From Lanius collurio (lineage: Eukaryota; Chordata; Aves; Passeriformes; Laniidae): 64,000 nt of DNA. The notes under the pieces are model-generated. The model did not search any database, was not told the DNA's origin, and saw only the letters and a list, made by a program, of their open reading frames with translations. The stretch is from the NCBI GenBank assembly GCA_020086605.1, contig JACBWW010000016.1, positions 22,129,069-22,193,068 of the forward strand, written 5' to 3'. The position numbers and the translations under genes were made by a program. Every line of letters starts with the position of its first letter. The stretch's first letter is position 1. This document shows positions 11,301 through 23,300 of this stretch, piece after piece.

Positions 11301-14300
11301 ACACCAACCAAACCAGAAAATTATTATGAGGTGATTTAAAATAATAATAAAAAAAAAATAAAACCTGAGAACCACACCAATAAAAATAACCATGGTCACA
11401 GTCAATTTACACTTTCTCCTTCACACTCCTGGTCTGTCCACAGAGCCCTTAAAGGAGCTACTTTTCTCTCTTTCATCTTTGAAATGCTGCCCTATCACAC
11501 CAGTGGCTTGCAGAGCCTTTGCAGAATAGGACCTAGGAACATTATAGCTGAAGCTGCAAAACTGTGCTCACAGAGGGGATGTGATTTGGTTTAATTGTGC
11601 AGCTGAGGTGTCTACCAGCAGCAGCTCTGGTCACTGTCTCAGAGTATCCTGGCAGAAGGAGCCCAGCGCCATCAGCAGCAGCTCTGGTCACTGTCTCAGA
11701 GTATCCTGGCAGAAGGAGCCCAGAGCCATCAGCAGCAGCTCTGGTCACTGTCTCAGAGTATCCTGGCAGAAGGAGCCCAGAGCCAGCCTGGCACCACGAG
11801 GAGATGGAGAGGGAGCCATCATCCATCTCACCAAGGGACAGAGGGAGGCTTCAGGCTCTCATCTTGCTCACGTGTGTTCTGCCCCAAGCCTCAGGCAACC
11901 CCTTTCCTGAGAATCCATAAATTACAAGGAGCAGAGGAGATGGATTTCAGCTCTCAGGGATAAGGGCAATCTGCTAGAAAAACAAACACCTTGGCCAGAG
12001 TTATGCAGACGGTTAACCACCTTAGGAAGCTCTTTGCACAGCCAAAATAAATGATCCACACCAGAATACAAATGCTCCTGCAACCTTTTGCCCTGGTTTA
12101 ACTAAATTGGTTCAAGAGTTGCATCTAAATTGAATGTTTTTTCCCATATGGAAGAGACATTTGGGCAGCAGATGGGGCTGGAGGAAGCACTCGGCAGCGC
12201 AATGAGATACTCACGGAGCTCTGCTCTGCCTTTTGCCAGCCCTGGTGGGGTTGGATACGCTGCAGTCTGGGGACTGGTCACATCCTGCTTCCCTTGAACC
12301 TTCAGCCCACCTCTGCCATCTCCCTTGGCTTGGCTGGTGGGAGACATGTACTCAGTTTCCCCTGTCTGGGATGAAGCGTTTGGTTTGGTCAATGCAGTCC
12401 TTAGAAACAGCGATACAGCTATGTGTATATATAAATGTATATGTATATAAATTATATGTAAATTATATGTAAATATAATATGCATATGTATATAAATTAT
12501 ATGTAAATATAAGTTATCTGGGGACTCAAAACAGTTTCACACCCTCCTCCATCAGCTTCTTAGGTTGAAGCAGTTGGATGATGAACAGGCAAAAAACCCC
12601 TGGGATTAAGGGCTCAAGCTTCAGCTGTTTCCCAAAGAGAGGGAGGACAGAAGGAGAAGAGACAGCCTATAATAATTATTAAAATTAATCTCAAGGATAC
12701 AATACCTGGGAAATTTTGTTCACTTCCAGTTTTGTTCTTCCAAGACTTGGCTTTCCCTCTTTTTCTTCCTCTATTATAGCTCTTTCTGGACTGAAATGTT
12801 CAGAAATGAGAGAGATCTCAGCGGGCAGACACTTCAGCAAAGGCACAGAAAAACACATTGCCTTACGACAGTGCCCAAAGAGGCAGCTCATTCTCCCTCT
12901 GAATGAGGGAGGTGCCCAAATGATCACCAGCAAAGTGAGGGCAAATCCAAATCTCAAGGCCAGTGGTCACTCAGGGATAATACAGATTGTTCTTGGAAGA
13001 GTGACAAACTAATAAGTTTGTTTCCTCATAGCAGGAAGGGACAAATTAGATCCATTTGTGGTGGCACCTGGATCACATGGTGGGGCTCTCCCCACACTGT
13101 ATCAAGACTTAGGGAAGAAGATACAGCAACAGGATGCAGGACTTGAGACCTTTTTTCCCATCATCACATTTCCCATGAAAGTGACTCCATTTTATCACAT
13201 AACTCTTCAATCCCCAACAAAAAACCAACCCAGCCTTCAGACAGTGACCAGGAATACACACCACAGGGAGCTTGAAATGTGACATTTGTAGGGTGAAATT
13301 CAGCGTGGACTTTGCCTTGCCTTGGATCTAGAGCAGCTTGACAGCCTCATGACTCTCCCTGCTTACACTGGAAGAGTTCAGGTGTCAGTAGGAACAGTGT
13401 AATTTTTCACAATCTCCCCTCCAGATATGCTTTAGAATGAACACCCTCATAGCAACCATGAGTGCTGGCATAGAAAAGCATCATCTGTGCTGTCTTGGTC
13501 ATGAAATACATGAAATATATTTCTTTCTATTTAGTGAGTGTTACAATATTCAATTCCTAACCTGAGTCAGTTGTGGGGTGAGAAGAAGTTTGAGAGAGAG
13601 GAAAGGAAATTACCTGGATTTGGCAAAGGGAAAAATCTTCTGCTTCTAGAATAAAGAAGAGGAAAGCCTTCAGCCACTGTGCTTTTCTCAGCAGTCAAGC
13701 TTTCATACAAGGCCTCAGCTGTCAACTAGCATTTAAAGAAGTATTTCTTTAGAAAGCCCAGAAGTATTTTGTGTTTGGAATAGTCATCAGGCAAGGATAT
13801 TTCATCTACTTTGCAGGATAGGGCATACACCTATTGACAAACTATATGGGGATAATAAAACAGTGCTAGGGTTGGACCAATGAAGCTACTGGTCAGCATG
13901 GAAGCTATTTCAGACTGGAGAGCTTGCAGAAGAGGAGGAAAGTTTTTTAATTTAAGTAAAGAGTTCCCAGCCTGCCATAAAATGAGACTCTGTCCAAGCC
14001 AGAGAACCTCTCTGCAAATCACACTCAGATAAATATGTTTGGAAAGCTGTGCTCTTTCCCAGGCAGTTTGATGGCTTTGCAAGCCAGCACTTGAAAGTGG
14101 AGTTTGACATTTTACAAAGAGTAGTTTGGCCTGTTTCAGCAGGGCCAGAACTGATAGCCAGGACCTGGACATCTCCTGGCACGAGGTGATGTGTGCTCTC
14201 AGCCAAGCAGGGCTTCTCCAGGAGCAGCTCCAGCAATTCCTGCCCCGTGCCATGCAGGATCCTGCCTTCCCTGCAGGATATCCCCACTGGAACTGCCACC

Positions 14301-17300
14301 TCTGCAGCCAGGGGGAAGTGAAAAGAGAGATTTGCAGCAGAGATATCCCTGCAGCAGGGGATGAAAGCCCCTCCAGTTGTGCCCACCTTGTGTCCTCCCT
14401 TAAGAGCCAGAACTCCAAGGGTGCTGCCTTGCCAAGCAGCCTGGCTCAATTTTGCTTTTACATCTTCCCAGAGGGATCACCAGCACCAGCTCACCCTTGC
14501 CAGGAATTTCCAGAACATTTCATTGGATTTTTCCTTCAAAAATTCACATTCTTGATATTTGTGCTTAACACTTACTTGGTCTACTACCAACATTCAGCTG
14601 GTGTTATCTCTTCCTTACATTTCTGCAGTGGAAGTCAAGGGAACTGACTCTTCCCACTGGTGTGTTTGGGAATCTCATTAGTCTTTGTGTCCCCTCTGCA
14701 ATTTCTTATTTATTTTTTGAGAGTCTTCACAGAGAAGGCACAGAGAAATTCTTGGCAGGTAAGAAACACAGATATTAAAAGTTTTCAAGACACTCACCTT
14801 GCGTTTTTCAGGCTCTGCCTTAGGTACTAGGAAAGATATTGATGAACAGATATTAATTTTTAGTCCATGTTAAAGTCACTACCATTTTAGTAGGAAAACT
14901 CAGTTTCAGCTGGGATGCCCAGCATCCAGGCACACATTCACCATGGACATTCACCATGTCCTGCAGGTCCCTCCCTTTGCTCTTTGAGCATTGATTTACA
15001 CACAGGGAGCTGCAGCACCAAGCCTGACTGACCACAGTTCTGAGGGATCTCTGAAATCCCAGAGGGCTGTGGCAGTTCCCCCCCAGGGGCGTTGCTTGGC
15101 TCCCTTCCCAGTGGGAGAGAAAAATCAGTGCAACATGGCAGAAATAACCTTCCCAAAAGAGGCAATTCTGGAAAACCTAAAAGCAGAACAGTGGCACCTT
15201 TGACAGAGAAAATCATACTGCAAAAAGTATTGATGGAGGGGGAAAAGCCTTGTGCTCTGTGCCCTTCTGCTCCCAAGAAGATGCTGAGGTTTGCCTCACT
15301 ATCTTTTTTCTCTTCTACATGGGTAATGTCTCATGATATTCTCCACTGCAGTTTTACTATAAGCATCATTTCACCCCCAAAATGTTAACTTTTTCTTTTG
15401 TCTGTGCCCCAGAATCCTGACATTGCACAGAGGGACAGGACAGAGCATCACACTTGTTATCCCAGACCACTGTGCAGCTGCTTTTCTCAACTTGAAGCTG
15501 TATTCTTCCCTGTTTTAAAGGGTTTTTTTCCCAGCTAACATGTAATTCACCTCATAGTCCTGACTTTCAAAGTACCTTCAATGACACACAAGGTTGTGGC
15601 GTCCCCAGACTGATTCAGGTACATCGGGGTTTCTTCATAATTATTCCACTCTTCAAGTTGAGCACTGAGAAGATGAAAAACAGAGAAAAGATTTTTTTTT
15701 TTCCTGTCCCTTTTAGTAGTAGGAGAAAAAAAATATTCATTTTAAGGACAAGGAAATCAAGCACTTTGATATTGAGCCTACAAAAAATCAAAGTGAAATC
15801 AGGAATTCCACGGAGGGAGAGAAGACCTGTGGCAGATGCAGGGCTCGGCTAAACCTTCCCCCCAACTCCACACTCCCACTGCTGGTACTTTGGGAGGCCA
15901 GGCTGCACTTAGAGGGCTCAAAGCACATCAGGAGACTTCCTACCAGGGTTAGAGTCTCCTGCCTACAGCAACCCCTCAAGGAGGAACAGAACAACAACAA
16001 CAAAAAAAAATCCAAGGAAATCTGAGCGCAGCGTTTTTTTCAAGCCCTCTCAGGTTGTTTGAAACTGATAACAATTCCCAGCTGCACTCTCTGGCACGTG
16101 GCTTCTCCTGGAAGGGAACAGAAGGGAAAGCAGAGATAGCAGAGGGCACATTCAGAGGTCCTGCTCCTGAGCTTATCAAGCCACCCACCCCATGCCAACC
16201 CGGCGAGTGGCACGTGCCAGCCACAGGAGGAGGGAAATGCCACAGCTCCAGCACCTCACAACCTCCAGTGTTGGGCTCCCCAGTCCAGTTCCCACCTCCC
16301 CATTCTCCTCCTTCCTTTCCTCCTCCAGAAATTCCAGTTAGTGTCATTTGGGAGGAGGTGCAGGGGGGAAACTCAGCATTCCTGAATTACCCAAGTGAAT
16401 CCCTGAGTCTTCCCCTCCGCCCACAGTGGCAGAGATTTGGCATTTTAGGAACGTACCAGGAAGCAGCAAATGTGCAAGACACAGCTTGTAACACACCCAG
16501 GGGGACAGGGTAAGGTGGGGAAAGAGCAGCAGGAGGAATTCTAGCAGCAACTTCCTTCTCCTAACTGAAAGTCTGTAAAAAACCCCAGGGAGGGTCTGTT
16601 TTTCCTGGAATCACCCCACTTGTCACAATTCAGCCTCAACAGAGCAAGGCCTAAGAGCAAACCAGAACATGAGGAACAAGAAGCTCAAGGTGCACTTTTA
16701 CAGCAGTGAAATCAGAGAAAGAACAACCTTGAAGTCCAGCAGAAGGCTGTGGTGATAGCAGAGGCTGCCCCAGCCCCCTGCAGCCCCCCAGCACTGGGCA
16801 CACTGCCCAGCTGCTCCCACAGAGTGTTTATCCCCAAACAAGCACTCAGAGCTCAGGGTTAGTCAGCACATGAAACTATGTCAGGGTCTCTAACAGAGCA
16901 GATCTCATTCCAGGTGAGGCTTCGAGGAGGGGAATTTCCATCCCTGAACCGCTGTCATTCTGCTTTTATGCCAGAGTTATTTAATTAATTTTCTCTGTTA
17001 TCACAGGGTTAATATTTAACAAGTGACCTATTGTAAAGACCGTATCACAAGTGTTGGAGCAAGACAGCTAATCCTGCTGCATTGCATTGCCAGAACAGCT
17101 TCTTGCAGTGTAGAACAGCTTTGGAGGAGGTTATTTTTTGACCAGTTCTCTTCTGACAAGTACAGGTTAAAAGTTAACACCAGCCCACGCTGTCAGGAGC
17201 ACCTCATGATGTCAAGAACAACTTGCTGTTGATAGCTGGAGGAGTTGTTTGGGCACAGAAAGTATTTTAAGAATTCCCCTCTCTTTGCTTTGGTTCAGCT

Positions 17301-20300
17301 GTTCCATTTCCCCTTTTCACAAGTAGAACAAAACATGCACATGAATATTTTCCTCCACTTTTGCTGTTCTTGTTGTACAAAACCCAGGTTGCTGCACAAC
17401 CACTCATGACAAGTCAGAGACCAGAAAAACTCAGGATACTAAAGAATTGTGTCTGAAAGATTTTTGAGCTCTTTCAGACAAACTGGAGTGATTTTGGCCC
17501 ACCACTCAATAAAAACCTCACTTCAGCATGTGGAGACAGCTGAAGGGCTGGGATGGTGAGGGAGGGCAGTGACTCCTGTGCCCTGGTTGTGCTGGCTGCA
17601 CAAATACAGGACCACAGCATCATGCTGGAGTACAAATTCCTTTGCTGCTGGCAAAGAAACCCCCAACACCTACTGGTTATGCCAGGGCTTTGTTTCAGCA
17701 ACAGTTCTCAAAAGCATCTCTTTTCTAAAAACACAGACCTTGAGTATACAGCAAACAGGAAGCAAAAAACACACAGGGGGTGATGACTGGCAAGACTCAC
17801 TGGCAAACTAAAGCTGCAACTAAAGCACTGCCAGTGTTCCCCTTCCCACCAGCTAAACCAGACCTGAAGACACCTGGATCTGGTTCTCCATGAGGCTTTA
17901 AGAGCTCACAGGAGAAAACAGGGATGAAGCTTTCTCCAGTAGGAGAAGGCTATCTCAGCCAGCTTTGAGCTTCCCATCTAGGTCCACACAATCACAGAAT
18001 CCCAGCACGGGTTGGGCTGGAAGGAACCTTAAAGATGATCCAGTTCCAAACCCTCCCTCTCCCACAAGCAGGGACACTTCTCACTTGAGCAGGGTGCTCA
18101 GGGCCCCATCCAACCTGGCCTTGCACACTTCCACTTCCCTGAACATCCCCCCCGAGCAAGCTGCTGCCTCCAGGAGCGGGATGTTCCCTCCAGGCTGAAG
18201 GGGAAGTGGGATGGAGATGTTCCCACCACCTGTGAGCCACACCTTGCCTCTCCCCAGGCTCACCTTTCAGGGGTCAGGTAATCCTCTTCTGCAGCAGCTG
18301 CACACAAACACACAGAGCATTAGTGCTGGAAGGCAAGCCCACGCTCCCACAGGGCATGTGGGAGGTGTGACAGGGACAGCCCTTCCTCGTGGCACACAAA
18401 GGCAGGCGTGACAGGGGACTGCCAGCAGGAACTGGGGACGTGGCTCTGTGAATATGTCATTATTTCATGTTTCCAGGCAACAACCCCGGGCTTTCTAAGA
18501 GATAGATGACCCACCAGTATTGGGAGGGCATGGAGATGATGGTATATAACGGGTTCCCTCCTACAAATGAATATATTTAGAAAAGGCAACTAGGCTAGAA
18601 GAGTTGCAGTGGAAAACCCTTCTTCCCTCTCGTTCTTATCAAAGCCAGGGCACACCAATAAGCTCTGGCACTGTAAAGCCAAAGAGACTTTAGCAGAGCC
18701 CTTCTCAGACAAGCAGCTCCCTTTGAATTCATCAAAAGTTGTGCCTAAAGATCTGGCTGTAATTAATTAGGCCTGTATCTATAAAGAAACACCACTTAGC
18801 AGCTTAATAAGTGGTCCAGAATATTCTATTATGCAACATCAATAGGGTTTTATTATGGGAAACTGAACTTTTGCATTTCTTGATGTCGGAACACTTAACG
18901 ACATTGTCCTCTGTTGTATTTAAAACAGAAGTGGGGGGGATTAGCAGACTATTTTCTAACAATTTTATTGTGCCTTCCCACAGTTGTGTGCTCCAGAGTC
19001 AAGGCATTTCCCATTGAAGAGGAGTGATAAAGATCAGCTCAGCTCATAGCCAGCTGCTGCTGCTTTACAGCCAGCTGTAAACTGCTCTCAACACACTGCA
19101 GTTGGGAGGGAAGCGGGTTTCTGAGCATGGGATGGCGTCCAGCCTGGAAAACCAGATCCCTTTTCCAGATTAAGAGCAAAAATCAGCCCCACTGGAACTG
19201 CTGGGCTCTTACTAATGTTTGAGGAAGAAGCTATAAACAAGTAACAATGTCTCTTTTCTGTGCACTTGAAATCGCAGCCTCACAGATGTCAATACACTGC
19301 GCATTTTAATTCATTTTCTACAGAACAGATCTGGGGAAAAAAGGCTGAGTGTGTCTTACTTGTTTCATTTCCTCTGTGGGCCAAAGGCATGCTGCTTTGG
19401 AAAGCACTGAGATCAAACTTTGGGGGTCTTGGAGGCTTCCCAGGGGCAGGACCCAGGGATTCAGCTGAAGGGAGAGGTTTAATTCTTGGCCACTTGCTCC
19501 CAGGGCTGTAAGACCATTTTCTTGCTCCAGGCTGGCAGAAGGGAGGCTCCAATTCTGCTCCAGAGAAGCACAAGGACAGGCAGCAATTAGCCCTGATTTA
19601 AGCAGAAATCCATGCAGGATCATTAGTTGTTGCACTGACATTTCTAACCAGCTCTGCCCTCCTCCCAGTTTCAGCATCCCCATCACACAGGGAGTCTCTC
19701 ACCATGTTACCAGATTGGCAGAACAAATGGAAATGTCCATTTTTACAGATTTGTACCATGTGAACTGTGTTGGGCTCCCAGCTCTCGACAGCTCCCTTCC
19801 TCTGGATTATAAAATACCAGCCCAATTTTCTGTGTTGATAACAGTTTAATCCACCAGGATTTAGGGCCATGGCTGTTTGCAGTGCTCAGCCCAGGCGAGG
19901 TGGCTTTCCAGGGTAAACACAGACTTAAGGTTTTCAGTGCCCCGTCACCCAGTGTGACGTCAGCAAGGGGAACTTCACAGCCTCTGAGTTTCCTAGCACC
20001 AGTTTCTCTAAGAAATATATTTATCAGATCTTAAATATGACCTTTTGCAAAGCTGGGAGGGTGCAGAGTGGAGGGATTCAGGTTTAAGCTATTTTAATTA
20101 GAACTAAACTCTCTTTGCAGACCAGTCAAGCCTTTCACATCTGTGTGCAGTCACATTTACCTTGGGATTACAAATGGCCAAAGCACACCAAAACTAAGAC
20201 AGTCTCCCGTCCTCAGTCTTCATCCTACTCTCAAAATGTTGACAAACTTCTTAGAGTGAGTTTTAAAAAGTTGTTGGAATCCTCCCCTTACCCAAGCTGA

Positions 20301-23300
20301 ACAGCAGTTTGAGACCCATTTCTCATCTCCAGGACCCCCAGAGAAAGAACAGAGCATTCCAACGGGCCAGTTTGGCCTCTTGTTTGAGGAGCTTTTCTCT
20401 CCAGCTGCTGCATCCTGCACTTCCAGAGCACCTACATACCCCTGTGTTCTGTGTTAAGAATACACCTTACCATACCTGTCTGGCACCGAGGTGGCTCTCT
20501 TGGTGCACAATAACCCGACTGGCAGAATGCAGATGCCACCACACCCTCAGCACCTGCTCCATCAGAGCTCCTGAGCCCCCTGGGACCCAGAGGAAGAGCT
20601 ATCCCACTGCCATGCACAGCACCCTTCCTCTGGGCACGCCAGTCCAGCACAGGGGATGTTCCAGAGGGTGGCATCCTGCCAGTGCCTGCTGCAGCAGGAG
20701 CTGAGTTTGCTGCCCGCTGGGTTGGGAGCCTTGGACTTGTTTTCTCATTGCGAGATAAAGTCTCTTCCCAGATCTGTAGGACGTGCTGGAAAGAATCTGG
20801 GAGCCAAGAGTCCTCTGGATTTGTTTGGCTTGGTCCTTGCTGGTCAGTGCCACAGGACAGCAGAGGCTTTTCTGAGCTGCTCTTGCAAGAGCTCAGCCCT
20901 TTCTCCGAGGTGTTGTCCTTGCACTCCTTGCTGTGCCCCATCAGCTCCCTGCAGCCCAGTGCAGCTTGAGGCTGTGCCAAGGGGTTTTGCTGGGTGGGCA
21001 CAGAGGGCTGGCAGGTGAGGTGGGCAGGCTTTGACACTTTCAGCTCTCTCTTGGTCAGGGGCAGAGGGCTGGACTGGCTGTTCCCTGCAGAGCCAGGCCT
21101 GGGGGTGATCTCCGTGGGAGGTTTCTGGTGGGGCTGCCCCAACTTGTGGGCCAAGCTGGAGTCATTCTGAAATTTCGCTCGGAGGGCTTTGAAATCAGTC
21201 ACTCCTTCCTGGGTGAGGGGAGAGAGCAGAGCACAGAACAGCTGATTGCAGGGGTGGCAATGGGCATTTAAACAATCATACTGTTTTCAGAGAGAAAGGG
21301 GCTGCACACTCAACCCTGGTCACCAAGAATGTGCCAATCCTGGTGAAAATTTAAAAGCAGTGGAGGAGAATTTGCTCTTTCAAAGGATCTTCCAAAGGCT
21401 CACAAATCACTTCTGGTGAAGACAAAAGAGCTGAAAATGGGAGAAATGTAGCAACAAAGCATGGAAACCAAGCAGAACCAGTGTGGCCAGGGGAAATGCC
21501 TCCTTCTCCCCACTGTCACCCAGTGATGGAGAATTTCCCTCGGGAGGATCTGGCAAACACTGAATTCAGTGTTAGAGCTTCCTGGCAGAGGTGCTGCAAT
21601 GCTGTTGATGCACCTGCTGGCTATGAAAGCTGCACTTTATTTTCAGTACACAAGCAGCAAACAGGGGAGAGGCCAGCGCTGCTCCAGAGATGCCCAGTCC
21701 ATCCCCACCCTCCTTGAGAAAACTCCACCATGGGAAGAGATTAAACATCCTCCTTGATGGTGCATTCCTAATGACCCCAGGGACCAAATGCTCTTCCTCC
21801 ATGGTGCTGGTTCAGCTCAGGGACCCCAGAACTTTTTGGATGCTTCTTCCCTTGCCTTTAATCCCACCCTAGGAAGCAGAGGACACGCAATCCAAACGCA
21901 GCACACAGAGACAACAAGAGCACCTCCCAGTGCAGGTGATGGATACTGGCTGTGACACTCAATTCCTCCCCCCCACAGTTAGCACACTCCAGGCTCTTTA
22001 AGAAAGGGAGCTAATTAGTGACAGTGCAGTTTAAAAGGGCACTTAAAGAACATTTTGTTTCAGTCCCTCACTCCCCTGAGTCCCACCATCCCACGTTGGA
22101 GAGAGGGGACCACAATTTTTGCCTGCAGTGCCGTGGCTTAAATTCAGCCCTGAACTGAACTAGGGAGAAAATATGAAGAAAAATTTATGAGCTACTTAAG
22201 TCCTTGAACTGCTCTATAACTTTTTATATGCCATGATTACATTAGGTGCTCTGCTCTGGCAGCTTGCTTCAGTGCAAGGCTTCACGAGAACCTGTCTAAT
22301 GAGGAAATTGGAAAAAATTATCTAGGACAGAACTTCGTTATTCTGAAAAAAGCCCCAGCCTTAAGTGTTAAGACAGAACAGATGAATAGCATACTGAGGT
22401 TTTATTGCATTTAATTGCACGATTTATTAAACACTGACAATTTCTCTTGAATAACCCCTTTCACTGACTTTATTACTTTCACAGGGTAGTACATGATGTA
22501 AAGAACCAGCCCTTGGGGGAGAGGTTTGAATTGCTCCAATTATATTTCATATTAGTGGTCAGCAGGCTGATGCTGTGTGAGCTGCTCAGACAGGCTAATC
22601 TAGCGGCGAGCCATGGGAATGGGAGCTTCCAGAGGCACACGGAGGATGAATCAGGAAAAAAGTGCCACATGCACCCGATCCCTCCAGCGATGCCAGACAG
22701 GAAACAAAGCAGTGAGGTGCCCTAATGCAATTGCAGGGAGCTGCTGCACATGCTGCAGCAGCAGTTGAAGAGTTCAGCGCTCTTTACCTCCCCTGATTTT
22801 CCTCATTGGTGCCCTCAGAGACAAGGAAAAGAGAAAGGAAAAAGTACCTGCTTGTCTCAGTGTGGCAAACAGTTCCTCATCAGTGCCCTGAGAGACAAGG
22901 AAAAGAGAAAGGAAAAAGTACCTGCTTGTCTCAGTGTGCCCCAGGTGAGGCAGACCTGGGGGTTTTTGGCCAGGCCTCTCCCTGGGACCAGCTGTGACAG
23001 TCACGAGCTTGGCACTAAGGTTAATTGAAGAGGGATGGATATAAACTTCCCTTTCCACCCTCCCCTCAAATTGCTATTCCTCTTGCCTTGAGATGCCAGC
23101 TTCAACCGATTTGCCTAATTAAGTGGGAGACTCTCTGTGCTCAATGCACTCCAGTGCCCCTCACTAGGATATTGTTCCCTAGCCTGATGGGATGCTCATG
23201 GGGAGGGAGGGACAAGTCTGGCCCCCAGCCAACTGCAAAGAACTGCTGGCATGGATGGGGTTAAATCTCACCCCATGGCCACCTCCTGCCCACCCACACC

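Noticed and set aside
13831..14418. 195-codon minus-strand frame with an overlapping plus-strand frame, inside the FYB2 intron between exons 6 and 7
   Set aside because: Exons 6 and 7 join in phase without it, it has no FYB2-like motif, and both strands are open, which suggests low stop density rather than coding.
20656..21018. Plus-strand open frames across 20.6-21.0 kb
   Set aside because: Antisense shadow of FYB2 exon 2, whose minus frame is open for 246 codons and shows the family N-terminal motif.
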